Assembly: GCF_025154055.1 (NCBI RefSeq)
Contig: NZ_JAOALK010000047.1
Coordinates: 1-64,000 of the forward strand
DNA from: Aquibacillus koreensis
GTDB lineage: Bacteria > Bacillota > Bacilli > Bacillales > Amphibacillaceae
Direction: 5' to 3'
DNA length: 64,000 nt
Positions 36,754-46,745 of the stretch are shown here, piece after piece. How positions within the stretch are numbered: position 1 is the first letter of the stretch; every line of letters begins with the position of its first letter. The translations under genes were made by a program, and so were the position numbers. The notes beneath the pieces were generated by a model, which saw only the letters and a list, made by a program, of their open reading frames with translations, had not been told where the DNA came from and searched no databases.

Positions 36754-37320
36754 ATGAATCAGTACCGTACGGATTCCATGACTATTGATGAATATTTCCA
36801 AATACGTGAAAAATCCGATACTTTACTAGAATATATTGATGGATTTGTTTATATGTCACCATCCCCATCGACAAAGCACCAACGTATATCTAGAAAGCTG
36901 GAGAACAAATTTGGGAGTTATATTGAAGGCAAGTCTTGCGAGTTATTTCATGCGCCATACGATATTGAATTAAAAAATGAAAAAGTGAAGGACAGCAAAA
37001 TTGTCATTCCGGATATAAGCATCATTTGTGATGAAAGTGGTTTTACAGATGCTAGATATGTTGGCGTTCCAAGTCTAATTGTTGAAGTTTTAAGCCCCTC
37101 CAATCAGTCACATGATCTTATTACCAAGTTAAATATCTATATGAATTATGGTGTCAAAGAGTATTGGATTGTTAATCCAATGTTGAATGCAGTCGTGGTA
37201 TATGCCCTCAATGATCAGAATATGTATGAACAACATGATATGCAAAAAAATAAAGGTGAAGTAACATCCAGATTGTTTGAAGGTTTTCGAATTGATACAG
37301 CCGATGTTTTCAATAATTAA
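36754..37320 (+). CDS. Uma2-family (DUF820) putative endonuclease
   Basis: A 188-residue protein with the restriction-endonuclease-like Uma2 fold: YLLE-type YIDGFVYMSPSPSTKHQRIS, the acid pair in VIPDISIICD, VGVPSLIVEVLSPSNQSHD (E-x-L core) and YGVKEYWIVNP. These keep the PD-(D/E)xK-like catalytic residues; the natural function of the family is unknown. The start is ATG 36754, about 9 bp after AAGGGGG; the open frame begins earlier. Single gene followed by a terminator. Confidence 0.85.
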   Translation: MNQYRTDSMTIDEYFQIREKSDTLLEYIDGFVYMSPSPSTKHQRISRKLENKFGSYIEGKSCELFHAPYDIELKNEKVKDSKIVIPDISIICDESGFTDARYVGVPSLIVEVLSPSNQSHDLITKLNIYMNYGVKEYWIVNPMLNAVVVYALNDQNMYEQHDMQKNKGEVTSRLFEGFRIDTADVFNN

Positions 37321-37397
37321 CTTTCTTTATTTAAACCCCTACCACCAATCTCACATCTTATCTAAATGCTAACATTTTATTAATGTATTAAAAAAAT

Positions 37398-37450
37398 AAA
37401 AGAGGCTGTTCATTAGTTACCACAACTTTTGAAAAGCCTCTTTATTTTTA
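37398..37450 (+). terminator. Terminator after the Uma2 gene
   Basis: Stem AAAGAGGCT/AGCCTCTTT with a long loop and T-rich tail. ATGCTAACAT occurs 32 bp upstream (37366-37375). Fourth member of the dispersed family. Confidence 0.75.
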
Positions 37451-37540
37451 CCTAGTCTTTTAAACAAACACTTGAAAAATTGTATAGATATTTTTCTTAT
37501 GCTAAAGTATGGATAATTATCATACAAGGGGCGGTGAAGA

Positions 37541-40057
37541 ATGCATTACCAATATGAGCAGATAGATTATCAGGTTGATTTGCCGATTAACATTTTCACA
37601 CATACAGTAGAACAATTTCCTTTTCATTGGCACGAAGCGACTGAAATTCTTTTTGTGTTGGAAGGCGAATTGGATATCAGGGTTAACCAAGATGACTATC
37701 ATCTTCAAATGGGTGATGTTTTTCTTGTGAATGGAAATGAGCTGCATTTTATCAATTCTAAGACAGTGTTTGGACAAACACAGGTGTTAGCTCTGCAATT
37801 TGACAACCGGTACTTTAAGAATTTGGGGACTGATCTTGAGCAAAAAAGATTCTATTTGAATTCAAGGGAAGTTGAAGAAGGATCTATGTTTGTTTTAGAT
37901 GAAATAAAATATATCCTAGCTAATATGATGGACCTGGTATTGAATAAGAAAAACCTTTACCACCTTAAGGTTAAGAAAATGCTATTGGATCTTGTAGTCA
38001 TTTTGCTAGAACATTTTGAAGTGCCGACAACAACAAAGCAAAAGCGAATGGAAGATGACCAAAGACTCGCAGAAATACTTCATTATATGAATGACCATTG
38101 TCTAGAAGTACACTTTGGTTTACAGGATATAGCAAAAAAGTTTTCATTAAATCCACATTATCTGTCCAGATATTTTAAATCCAATGTAGGGGTTTCCCTG
38201 AAAAAATACTTAGATAGCATGCGCTTAAACAAATCATTATTCACCTTGCGGACAACAGAAGAAACCGTAACGGAGATTGCTCTTAAATTTGGTTTTCCAG
38301 ACAGTAAAGCCTATTACAGAGTCTTCAAGGAAGTATTGGGGATAACGCCAATGCAATATCGAGAACAATATCAATTAGAACTAAAAAAAGGCATCGTAAA
38401 GGATTATCTGAGTATCAACAGCAAGGAATCATTCACCAATCTATTCAAATACCTTGATCGTAAGGATACTGGAGACATCCAAATAACAAAAGGTGAAACA
38501 AGAACAATTGATGTTACGAATTATCTACATAAAATAGATCGTTCTTTCACAAGATTATCGACTTTTGGATTTGCTCCTCATGCCCTCAGAAAGGATTTCT
38601 ATGATCAATTGAAACAGATTCAGGGCGATATAGGTTTCGAATACATCCGATTTCACGGCATTTTTTCGGACCAACTCATGGTTTATAACGAGAGATCGGA
38701 TGGGTCCTTTTATTTTAACTTTAATCACATTGATTCTTTATTGGATAATTTACTTGACGCCCATGTAAAGCCTTTTATTGAAATTGGATTTATGCCAAAA
38801 GATTTAGCAAGTACTGAAAAGAAGATATTTTGGTGGGATGCTTTTGTATCCCCTCCAAAAGAAATGGATCGTTGGATAAGATTACTGGATGCATTTTTCA
38901 GACATGTAATGAATCGGTATGGACTTCAAGAAGTTAGAACATGGTATTTTGAATTCTGGAATGAACCGGAAGTACAACATTTCTGGGGAGGGACAAGGCA
39001 GGAATTCTTTACCTTTTATGCGGAGAGTTATCGATGCATAAAAGCAATCGATCCTGAATTAAAAATTGGAGGGTTTGGAACCATTAACTTTTCCAAACAC
39101 CAAACTTGGTTAAGTGAATTTGATGCTTTTGCAGAAAAAGAAAAGGTTGGTGTAGATTTCTTTTCCTTTCATGTTTACAATTTATCCAAAAATTCTTCAT
39201 CAAAACCCAAATCAATAGAAATTGTAAGTGGTATGGACTTAACAGGAACCGTTATGCAAAAAGTAGCTGAATCTAATAGCATTATGCTAGGTGATGAACA
39301 TAATTTTTCAAAAATTATTGACGATATGATTCATCAGAGCAAAGAATTAGTAACACTAAATCAAGAACGATGGATAACGGAATGGAATGCAAATACGGAT
39401 AGCAGGGACCTCTTACACGACACTTGTTATATGGGAGCCTTTATCACTAAGAATGTTATTGAAAACTTTGAAAAAGTAAAAGGGATGGGTTTTTGGACAT
39501 TCACAGACATATTTGATGAGTTTCAATTAGAGCAGCCGCTCTTCCATGGAGGGTTTGGATTAATGACCTACAATGGAATAAAAAAGGCTGGGTACCATGC
39601 ATTCTATTTTCTAAGCAAGCTTGGTGATTATTTAGTTACTAAACTAGAAGATATGATCGTCACTAAAAGTGGCGAAGACTACCAAATACTACTTTTCAAT
39701 TATAGCCATCCTAATCATTTATACCGAAGTTTCGATTATTCCCAACTCTCACCAACTAGTCGCTATAAAGTATTCGAAGACGAACGTGTGAAGTCAATTC
39801 AATTAACTTTGGAGGGCTTACATGGTGAGTATATAATCAAGAAGCAGTATGTGAATAGACACCAGGGATCTTCCTATGATGCTTGGGTAGACACTGGAGC
39901 ACCTAGTGATATGGACGATGATACTATTAACTATATGAAAGGACGGGCGGAACCTGGAGTGAAAATACAGCATATTTCTGCTCAAAATAATTATAGACTT
40001 GAAACGTTCCTACACCCTCATGAAATACAATTGATTGAAATAATACGCCGGTATTGA
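37541..40057 (+). CDS. AraC-type regulator fused to a GH39 glycoside hydrolase
   Basis: An 838-residue three-part protein. Residues 1-160: cupin ligand domain (HWHEATEILFVLEGELDIRV, MGDVFLVNGNELHF). Residues 175-280: two AraC helix-turn-helix motifs (LQDIAKKFSLNPHYLSRYFK; VTEIALKFGFPDSKAYYRVFK). Residues 310-838: GH39 beta-xylosidase-type barrel with acid/base E475 in FWNEPEV and nucleophile E614 in WITEWNAN. There is no signal peptide. The protein could sense a sugar, bind DNA and cleave or bind a glycoside in one chain. Both catalytic glutamates are kept, so hydrolysis is possible. GGGGCGGTGAAGA precedes the ATG, identical to the sequence before the GH3 gene at 43260. Confidence 0.9.
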   Translation: MHYQYEQIDYQVDLPINIFTHTVEQFPFHWHEATEILFVLEGELDIRVNQDDYHLQMGDVFLVNGNELHFINSKTVFGQTQVLALQFDNRYFKNLGTDLEQKRFYLNSREVEEGSMFVLDEIKYILANMMDLVLNKKNLYHLKVKKMLLDLVVILLEHFEVPTTTKQKRMEDDQRLAEILHYMNDHCLEVHFGLQDIAKKFSLNPHYLSRYFKSNVGVSLKKYLDSMRLNKSLFTLRTTEETVTEIALKFGFPDSKAYYRVFKEVLGITPMQYREQYQLELKKGIVKDYLSINSKESFTNLFKYLDRKDTGDIQITKGETRTIDVTNYLHKIDRSFTRLSTFGFAPHALRKDFYDQLKQIQGDIGFEYIRFHGIFSDQLMVYNERSDGSFYFNFNHIDSLLDNLLDAHVKPFIEIGFMPKDLASTEKKIFWWDAFVSPPKEMDRWIRLLDAFFRHVMNRYGLQEVRTWYFEFWNEPEVQHFWGGTRQEFFTFYAESYRCIKAIDPELKIGGFGTINFSKHQTWLSEFDAFAEKEKVGVDFFSFHVYNLSKNSSSKPKSIEIVSGMDLTGTVMQKVAESNSIMLGDEHNFSKIIDDMIHQSKELVTLNQERWITEWNANTDSRDLLHDTCYMGAFITKNVIENFEKVKGMGFWTFTDIFDEFQLEQPLFHGGFGLMTYNGIKKAGYHAFYFLSKLGDYLVTKLEDMIVTKSGEDYQILLFNYSHPNHLYRSFDYSQLSPTSRYKVFEDERVKSIQLTLEGLHGEYIIKKQYVNRHQGSSYDAWVDTGAPSDMDDDTINYMKGRAEPGVKIQHISAQNNYRLETFLHPHEIQLIEIIRRY

Positions 40058-40099
40058 TAACGATAAATAGGTATGAAAATCATAATAGAATAGGACTTG

Positions 40100-40139
40100 A
40101 AAATAGACACTGCCATCACTATGGCGGTGTCTATTTTTA
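40100..40139 (+). terminator. Terminator after the AraC-GH39 gene
   Basis: A 17-bp stem AAAATAGACACTGCCAT/ATGGCGGTGTCTATTTT (one G-U) with a 3-5 base loop and T5. Confidence 0.92.
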
Positions 40140-40343
40140 TATAAAAGTCAATAATCGGAATAGCATATCTTAATTAATGGAATGTATTCCGAGATGTTGG
40201 ATAGTATATTGTAACTAACCCGTAGGAAAGTCCGCTATGGTATCACATCTTTCCTGGTAATAAAGAGGCGAGAGGGGATAAAAAAAGGAATAAGGAAAAT
40301 GAAGTATCAGAATTCTATCAAAATGGATTTTCATACATGTAAA

Positions 40344-40359
40344 ATGGAAGCGTTATCTT
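40344..40359 (+). promoter_or_regulatory. cre site upstream of the anchored GH3 gene
   Basis: ATGGAAGCGTTATCTT fits the cre pattern with one mismatch, 77 bp before the start codon. It implies CcpA repression by glucose. The rest of the 378-bp gap 40058-40435 shows no gene. Confidence 0.65.
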
Positions 40360-40435
40360 AGTGGGCGAAGTTAGAAAAATGTGAATTTTAATATACTTTG
40401 AAATAAAGTATATATAGAAGTTGGAGGGGATTATC

Positions 40436-43186
40436 GTGTTTGAATATTTTAAAAATAGAAAAAGCAAGAAGCATGAAATTATGCAGCGTGTGAAAGAAGA
40501 TAAGGCTAAGCGTAAAGAAAGAAAACAAGAAATCGCTGCTTTACCAGAATCAGAACGAAAGGCAGAAATTAAAAACGATAAACTGTTGCGAAAAGAGCAG
40601 AAGCAACAAAGAAAAAAAGAATTGAAATCGTTAAGCCGTAAAGAAAGAAAAGTAGCGAAAAAAGAGGCTAAAATCTATAAGAAATTAAAAAATAGACCAA
40701 GACGTTTCACTGGCTGGTCCATTGTTGCTATATTGTTACTAACTATTGGTGTCACTGTAGGGCCGACAGTCTTAAGCTTAGTGGAGAACATTACTGGTAA
40801 ACATATTGCGATTGATACAACAAGTGACGAAGCTGCAGAAGCAAGGGATGCCGCTGACATTGTATCAGAAGAGATTGCGAATGAAGGGTTAGTATTATTA
40901 AAAAATGAAAATAACGCACTTCCATTAACAGATAAAAAAATCAACGTCTTTGGATCTACTGCATTTAATTTTAAGTATGGTGGAGGTGGCTCTGGCGCAT
41001 CCGACCAAACTCGTGCTGTGAATCTATTTGATGCACTTACGAATGCAGGGATTGAATATAATCAGGAATTATATGATTACTATGTGGGATTGCCAGAACT
41101 AGAAGCAACGACAGGAAATTCGAGCACTGGTGTTGTTCAAGTTATAAAAGGAATGTTAAGTGGTGATGAGGCTGCTGGTGAACCGGATGTGACGGATGCT
41201 GCGTTAACCCAAGCGAAAGAGTACTCTGAAAATGCTATGATTATTATTCAAAGTGATGCCGTAGAAGCTTCAGATGTAAGTAAAGATCAATTAAAGTTAT
41301 CAGAGGAAATGCATCATTTAGTTGAAGAAGTAGCTGAAAACTTTAGTAACGTTACCATTATTGTTAATGCTGGTAATACGTTAGAACTAGGGTTTGTTGA
41401 GGAATTCCCAAGTATTCAGTCTGTTCTTTGGATTGGAACACCTGGGCCATTTGGAACTAATTCCCTTGCTAAAGCATTATCAGGAGAGTTAAATCCTTCA
41501 GGACGTATTACAGATACGTATGTTTATGATATTGAATCTTCTCCAGCTAGTGAAAATTTCGGAGATTATCAGTATGAAAACTTAGACAAAGCTTATCTTA
41601 ACTATGAAGAAGGAATTTATGTAGGATACAGATTCTATGAAACTTTCTATCAAGGAAATGAAGAAGGGTACAATCAAGCTGTTCAATTTCCTTTTGGATC
41701 TGGTCTAAGTTATACAACATTTGATTGGAATGTTGTTAATCAAGAATTAAATAGTGATTCTATTGAGTTACAAGTAGAGGTAACAAATACAGGTGATGTA
41801 GCTGGTAAAGACGTTGTGCAAGTGTATTATTCTGCTCCTTATACACCAGGAGGTATTGAGAAGTCTGCCATTAACTTAGCTACATTTGAAAAAACAAAAT
41901 CATTAGAACCAGGAGAGTATGATGTAGTAACGATTCAATATGATACAAGAGACATGGCTTCTTATGATATGACAAATGAAAACTATATTTTAGAAAATGG
42001 AACATACGAAATTAAACTTGGTAAGAATGTCCATGAAATTGACAGTACACTAAATTTTGAATTAGCTGAAGATATTGTGTACCAAACAGATGGAGATACA
42101 GGAACAACATACAAAAATCGTTTTACTCAATCTGAAAACGAAATGACTGTTCTTTCTCGTAACGATTGGGAAGGGACATATCCATCAGATCAAGATGATA
42201 CAAAAGTTGCTACTGATAAAGTGATCGAAAGAGTTCAAGGACATGCATATAATGATGATGTAGAAATGCCTGCAACAGGTGCTGACAATGGTCTTAATTT
42301 GGAAGACCTTAAAGGGTTAGATTATGATGATCCAATGTGGGATGATTTTTTAGACCAATTAACTGTTGATCAAATGATTGATTATGTTTCAGAGGGTGCT
42401 TATCATACAAAAGCAATTGATGAAATTGGTATTCCGAATACAGTTTTAATGGATGGTCCTGCTGGATTCAGTTTCTTCTTCAAGCAGTTTGAAGCCGGTG
42501 CTTACCCGACTGAAATCGTAATGGCATCGACTTGGAATAAAGATTTAGCTTACGAGATGGGTGAAGTGATTGGACAAGAAGCAAAAGCTTACGGAATTCA
42601 CGGATGGTACGCTCCAGCTCTAAATATTCATCGTACGCCACAAGGTGGAAGGAACTTTGAATATATGTCAGAAGACCCTGTATTAAACGGTATGATTGGT
42701 GCGGGTATGTCAAAAGGTGCTACAGACCAAGGTATTACTGTTTTCATTAAACACTTTGCAATGAACGAGCAAGAAACAAATGCACGCTCTGGGATTCTAG
42801 TATGGTCGAATGAACAAGCAATGCGAGAAATTCACCTACGTCCTTTCGAAATGACTGTAAAAGAGGCTGATGTAACGGGTGCAATGTCTAGTTTCTCCTA
42901 CATCGATGGGAAATGGGCAAATCCAGAATTGTTAAATGGCATGCTGCGAGATGAGTGGGGCTTTGAAGGTGTAGTATCTTCAGATGCGGTATTTGGATTT
43001 ATGGAAGCACCACAAGCCGTTACATCTGGTAATGACTTAATGTTAGATATATTTTCCGTTCCATCAAACAAAAATAAATTAGAAGCAGCATATGAGCAGC
43101 ATCCAGAAGCGATCACAGTTGGACTGCGAAATAGCATGCATAACGCACTATATGCAACACTAAAAACGCACATTTTTAACAAATAA
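40436..43186 (+). CDS. Membrane-anchored GH3 beta-glucosidase with reversed domain order
   Basis: A 916-residue protein. Residues 1-90 are extremely Lys/Arg/Glu-rich and coiled-coil-like (KERKQEIAALPESERKAEI), then one membrane span (about 92-116, GWSIVAILLLTIGVTVGPTV), so by the positive-inside rule the enzyme faces outward. Next come the GH3 C-terminal alpha/beta domain (NEGLVLLKNENNALPL onward), a fibronectin-III-like domain (about 440-540), and last the catalytic barrel (from about 610: TVDQMIDYVSEGAY, KHFAMNEQE, nucleophile D850 in VVSSDAVFGF). The same inverted order is known in Ruminococcus and Butyrivibrio beta-glucosidases. The start is GTG 40436, 6 bp after GGAGGGG. Confidence 0.9.
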   Translation: MFEYFKNRKSKKHEIMQRVKEDKAKRKERKQEIAALPESERKAEIKNDKLLRKEQKQQRKKELKSLSRKERKVAKKEAKIYKKLKNRPRRFTGWSIVAILLLTIGVTVGPTVLSLVENITGKHIAIDTTSDEAAEARDAADIVSEEIANEGLVLLKNENNALPLTDKKINVFGSTAFNFKYGGGGSGASDQTRAVNLFDALTNAGIEYNQELYDYYVGLPELEATTGNSSTGVVQVIKGMLSGDEAAGEPDVTDAALTQAKEYSENAMIIIQSDAVEASDVSKDQLKLSEEMHHLVEEVAENFSNVTIIVNAGNTLELGFVEEFPSIQSVLWIGTPGPFGTNSLAKALSGELNPSGRITDTYVYDIESSPASENFGDYQYENLDKAYLNYEEGIYVGYRFYETFYQGNEEGYNQAVQFPFGSGLSYTTFDWNVVNQELNSDSIELQVEVTNTGDVAGKDVVQVYYSAPYTPGGIEKSAINLATFEKTKSLEPGEYDVVTIQYDTRDMASYDMTNENYILENGTYEIKLGKNVHEIDSTLNFELAEDIVYQTDGDTGTTYKNRFTQSENEMTVLSRNDWEGTYPSDQDDTKVATDKVIERVQGHAYNDDVEMPATGADNGLNLEDLKGLDYDDPMWDDFLDQLTVDQMIDYVSEGAYHTKAIDEIGIPNTVLMDGPAGFSFFFKQFEAGAYPTEIVMASTWNKDLAYEMGEVIGQEAKAYGIHGWYAPALNIHRTPQGGRNFEYMSEDPVLNGMIGAGMSKGATDQGITVFIKHFAMNEQETNARSGILVWSNEQAMREIHLRPFEMTVKEADVTGAMSSFSYIDGKWANPELLNGMLRDEWGFEGVVSSDAVFGFMEAPQAVTSGNDLMLDIFSVPSNKNKLEAAYEQHPEAITVGLRNSMHNALYATLKTHIFNK

Positions 43187-43200
43187 TAATACTTGATAGA

Positions 43201-43231
43201 GTAAGAAGGTGGGCATTGTCCGCCTTCTTAC
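43201..43231 (+). terminator. Hairpin between the two GH3 genes
   Basis: A 12-bp stem GTAAGAAGGTGG/CCGCCTTCTTAC (one G-U) and 7-base loop, without a T tract. It could be an attenuating or mRNA-processing stem-loop. Confidence 0.65.
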
Positions 43232-43259
43232 CAATTGATAACTTCGGGGGCGGTGAAGA

Positions 43260-45596
43260 ATGAAACATAAAAATATAATTAAACAAATGACCTTGGAGGA
43301 GAAAGCTTCCCTCATGTCCGGGCAAAATTTTTGGAATACCAAGGCCGTAGAACGACTTGATATACCATCGATTATGTTAACTGATGGACCACATGGACTG
43401 CGTAAACAAGGTGGAAAAGCAGATCACTTAGGACTAAACAAAAGTTTACCAGCAACTTGTTATCCAACAGCAGCAACGTTAGCAAATAGTTGGGATAAGT
43501 CACTTGCATATAACGTAGGACTTGATATCGGTATGGAAGCTCGCAGTGAAAAAGTAAGTGTATTACTAGGGCCTGGACTAAATATAAAACGTAATCCATT
43601 ATGTGGCCGTAATTTTGAATACTTCTCAGAAGATCCTTACCTAACGGGTGAACTTGCTAGTGAAATGGTGAAAGGGATTCAGTCTAATGGTATTTCAGCT
43701 TGCCCTAAACATTACGCTGTCAATAGTCAGGAACATATGCGTATGACGATTGATGAAATTGTGGATGAACGTTCACTTAGAGAAATTTATTTAACCGGAT
43801 TTGAAAAAGTAGTGAAAGAAAGTAATCCATATACAATCATGTCGTCTTATAATAAGGTGAATGGCGAATATGCAAATGAAAATCAACATTTAGCGAATGA
43901 CATTTTATATGATGAATGGGGATTTGATGGTGTTATTGTAACGGACTGGGGTGGAAATAATGACCGTGTTGCCGGGTTAAAAGCTCATAACCAGTTAGAA
44001 ATGCCATCTACGAATGGAATTACAGATAAGGAAATAGTTGATGCAATACATGCAGGAACACTAGATGAATCGGTATTAGATGAAGCAGTAGATCAATTGT
44101 TATCTCTTATAAATAAAGTGCGTTTAGATGATAAAGAGCCCTTACAAGTCGATCATGAAGTACACCACAATAAAGCAGTTGATGCGGCTCGTCAGTCTAT
44201 GGTACTGCTTAAAAATGAAAATAATATTCTTCCGCTTAAAGCCGGAACAGAAGTAGCAGTTATTGGTGATTTTGCGAAAAATCCAAGGTATCAAGGCGCA
44301 GGTAGTTCATTAATTAATCCCTATAAGTTGAGTAATCCGCTTGAGCATTTACATGATTCTTCTTTAAATATAGTTGGTTATGCACAGGGATTTAAACGTA
44401 TGGGCGGAAAGAGTAGTAAATTATTGAAAGAAGCAACAAGCCTTGCAGAGTCTGCTGAAACAGTACTTTTATTTATTGGTCTTGATGAAAGTAAAGAAGC
44501 AGAAGGGGTAGATCGAGAAGATTTAAAACTTCCTCAAAATCAGCTAGACCTTGTTGAATCATTAATAAAGGTAAATAAGAATGTGGTTGTTGTTTTAGCT
44601 GGCGGTGGAGCACTTGAATTACCATTTGCAGATCATGTACAAGGTATGTTACACACCTATCTTTCTGGCCAAGGTGTTGGGGAAGCTATTGTTGATCTTT
44701 TACTCGGTAAACACAATCCAAGTGGTAAATTAAGCGAAACATTCCCTATTCATTATACAGATGTGCCGTCTTCGGCATACTATCCGGGAGAACAAGCAAC
44801 AAGTGAACATAAAGAAGGGTTATTCATCGGTTATCGATATTTTGAAACAGCAAATCTAGCAGTGCGTTATCCATTTGGTTACGGGCTATCTTATACTACT
44901 TTTGAATATAGCAACATAGAGATTGATGGTTTAACTGTAAGTTTTGATCTGACAAATACAGGTGACTTGGCTGGAGCCGAGATTGCGCAGTTATATATGG
45001 AAAAGGTAGATTCAAGTATTTTTCGTTCGAAAAAGGAACTGAAAGGCTTTGATAAAGTTTACTTGGAACCTGGTAAAACGAAGCGAGTGTCGGTAGCGTT
45101 AACGAAACGAGATTTTTCTTACTATAATCCTGAAGTGAAAGATTGGGAGATTGAAAATGGGGACTACAAGATTCAAGTAGGTAGTTCCATTCAAGCGATT
45201 CATTTAGAGGAAACTATTGAAATGGTTGGTGTTTCTCCAACTGTTTTCTTGAAAAATGAATATCCGCACTATGCATCGGCAAATGTAAAGGATATCCCTG
45301 ATTCAGAATTCGAGAAAATATTGGGGAGAAAACTTCCACCTACAAATTGGGACCGGGATAAGGATTTAGGTATGAATGACACGATTAAGCAAGCTCAATA
45401 TAAGAACTGGATAGGAAAAATGCTATATAATTCTATTATGTTCGTCCATGTTTTCCTTAAGAAGATTGGAAAACCATTAACGGCTAATAATGTGTACTTT
45501 GTTATAAACATGCCATTTAGACAAATTGACCGTTTTTCAGGTGGGAAAATTAGTAGAAAAAGGGTTGAGACATTTTTAAGGTGGATTAACCGTTAA
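43260..45596 (+). CDS. GH3 family beta-glucosidase/beta-xylosidase (cytoplasmic)
   Basis: A 778-residue GH3 enzyme in the usual order: N-terminal barrel (MLTDGPHGLRKQ, GPGLNIKRNPLCGRNFEYFSEDP, KHYAVNSQE, nucleophile D229 in VIVTDWGG), alpha/beta domain (VLLKNENNILPL) and fibronectin-III-like domain (NTGDLAGAEIAQLYME). About 100 extra C-terminal residues (from DIPDSEFEKILGRKLPP) follow. No signal peptide, so it hydrolyses imported oligosaccharides. It shares the GGGGCGGTGAAGAATG start region with the AraC-GH39 gene. Confidence 0.92.
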   Translation: MKHKNIIKQMTLEEKASLMSGQNFWNTKAVERLDIPSIMLTDGPHGLRKQGGKADHLGLNKSLPATCYPTAATLANSWDKSLAYNVGLDIGMEARSEKVSVLLGPGLNIKRNPLCGRNFEYFSEDPYLTGELASEMVKGIQSNGISACPKHYAVNSQEHMRMTIDEIVDERSLREIYLTGFEKVVKESNPYTIMSSYNKVNGEYANENQHLANDILYDEWGFDGVIVTDWGGNNDRVAGLKAHNQLEMPSTNGITDKEIVDAIHAGTLDESVLDEAVDQLLSLINKVRLDDKEPLQVDHEVHHNKAVDAARQSMVLLKNENNILPLKAGTEVAVIGDFAKNPRYQGAGSSLINPYKLSNPLEHLHDSSLNIVGYAQGFKRMGGKSSKLLKEATSLAESAETVLLFIGLDESKEAEGVDREDLKLPQNQLDLVESLIKVNKNVVVVLAGGGALELPFADHVQGMLHTYLSGQGVGEAIVDLLLGKHNPSGKLSETFPIHYTDVPSSAYYPGEQATSEHKEGLFIGYRYFETANLAVRYPFGYGLSYTTFEYSNIEIDGLTVSFDLTNTGDLAGAEIAQLYMEKVDSSIFRSKKELKGFDKVYLEPGKTKRVSVALTKRDFSYYNPEVKDWEIENGDYKIQVGSSIQAIHLEETIEMVGVSPTVFLKNEYPHYASANVKDIPDSEFEKILGRKLPPTNWDRDKDLGMNDTIKQAQYKNWIGKMLYNSIMFVHVFLKKIGKPLTANNVYFVINMPFRQIDRFSGGKISRKRVETFLRWINR

Positions 45597-45644
45597 TTTC
45601 AAACGGAAATATCATTAACGCTTCTACTATGGTGAAAGATAAAG

Positions 45645-45687
45645 CGGGTTTCTCTGTGTTATAAACACATGAGAAGCCTTTTTTTCT
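45645..45687 (+). terminator. Terminator after GH3
   Basis: Stem built from GGGTTTCTC-TGTGTT and AACACA-TGAGAAGCC with TTTTTTT behind. Confidence 0.85.
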
Positions 45688-45931
45688 GCTTGTATAAAAA
45701 ATGGAATCATACTCTGTCAATAAAATAATTGTAAATGGTTTATAGATTTTAGTTTATTATATGCAGGTGAATTAAACTTATATTGGTGTTCTAAGATGAA
45801 ATTCAATCGTTTTCACTTTTTTTGAAGTTTTTTATTGACTTGATATAATCAGTTATGATAAAATAAAAAATTTGGCAAATAAACGTATCTGTGTTATGAT
45901 TAATACCAATACCATATATGGAGGGGATTTA

Positions 45932-46393
45932 TTGTTTAAAATTGGCGAACACATTGTATATCCTATGCATGGAGTAGGTATAATTGAATCCATAGAAGAA
46001 AAGGAAATCTCAGGGGAAAAACAACAGTATTATGTCATAAAAATGATGATCAGTAATATGCAAATCATGATTCCTGCGAGTAAAATATCTAGTTCAAGTA
46101 TTCGCCCAGTTACTGACATAATGGCACTAAAACAAATCATACAGATTTTTCAACACGGAGAACCAGATCGATTATTGCCGTGGAAACATAGGTATAAAGT
46201 GAACACAAACAAAATTAAAACGGGTAATATACAAGAAGGTGCTGAGGTTGTACGCGATCTTAGTATTATGAAGAAAGAAAAAGCGCTAAATACAAGCGAA
46301 AAGAAAATGTTTGATAATGCTCATGCATTTTTAATGAGTGAACTAAAATTAATTAAAGGTATCACAGAAAAGCAATTAGAAGTATTCTGTTAA
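45932..46393 (+). CDS. CarD/CdnL-family transcription regulator
   Basis: A 153-residue protein starting LFKIGEHIVYPMHGVGIIESI, the CarD/TRCF RNA-polymerase-interaction domain (Tudor-like, about residues 1-55), with a helical C-terminal domain (VVRDLSIMKKEKALNTSEKK) that contacts promoter DNA. Such proteins stabilise open complexes or respond to stress. The TTG at 45932, 5 bp after GGAGGGG, is the start; the open frame extends 20 codons further back without a ribosome site. Confidence 0.88.
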   Translation: MFKIGEHIVYPMHGVGIIESIEEKEISGEKQQYYVIKMMISNMQIMIPASKISSSSIRPVTDIMALKQIIQIFQHGEPDRLLPWKHRYKVNTNKIKTGNIQEGAEVVRDLSIMKKEKALNTSEKKMFDNAHAFLMSELKLIKGITEKQLEVFC

Positions 46394-46745
46394 GATTAAT
46401 TCATAGATAACGTACACTTTTAAAACATTGGTATGTTGACACTAGACTGAAATAATAGTAAATGACGTATTGCTTTGTATTCAGCTAGTGTTTGGTAATT
46501 AATGAACCGTGGGTCTGAATACGCATATCAATGTATTCAAAAAGTGCAAGGTCAATAATTGCTCCTCCTTAATGTCTTTAAACCTCATCAATAATTTGTT
46601 TTTCATCAATTCCCCCTATCAGTGTGAAATAACTCCCTGGTGCAACGAGCCAATTTAAAGAGTTACAGACAATTTAGTGAAAAACTTAACACTCTACAAA
46701 CTACTTGTTTATGATACTACAGACTAATACCTTAGTTGGTATGTT

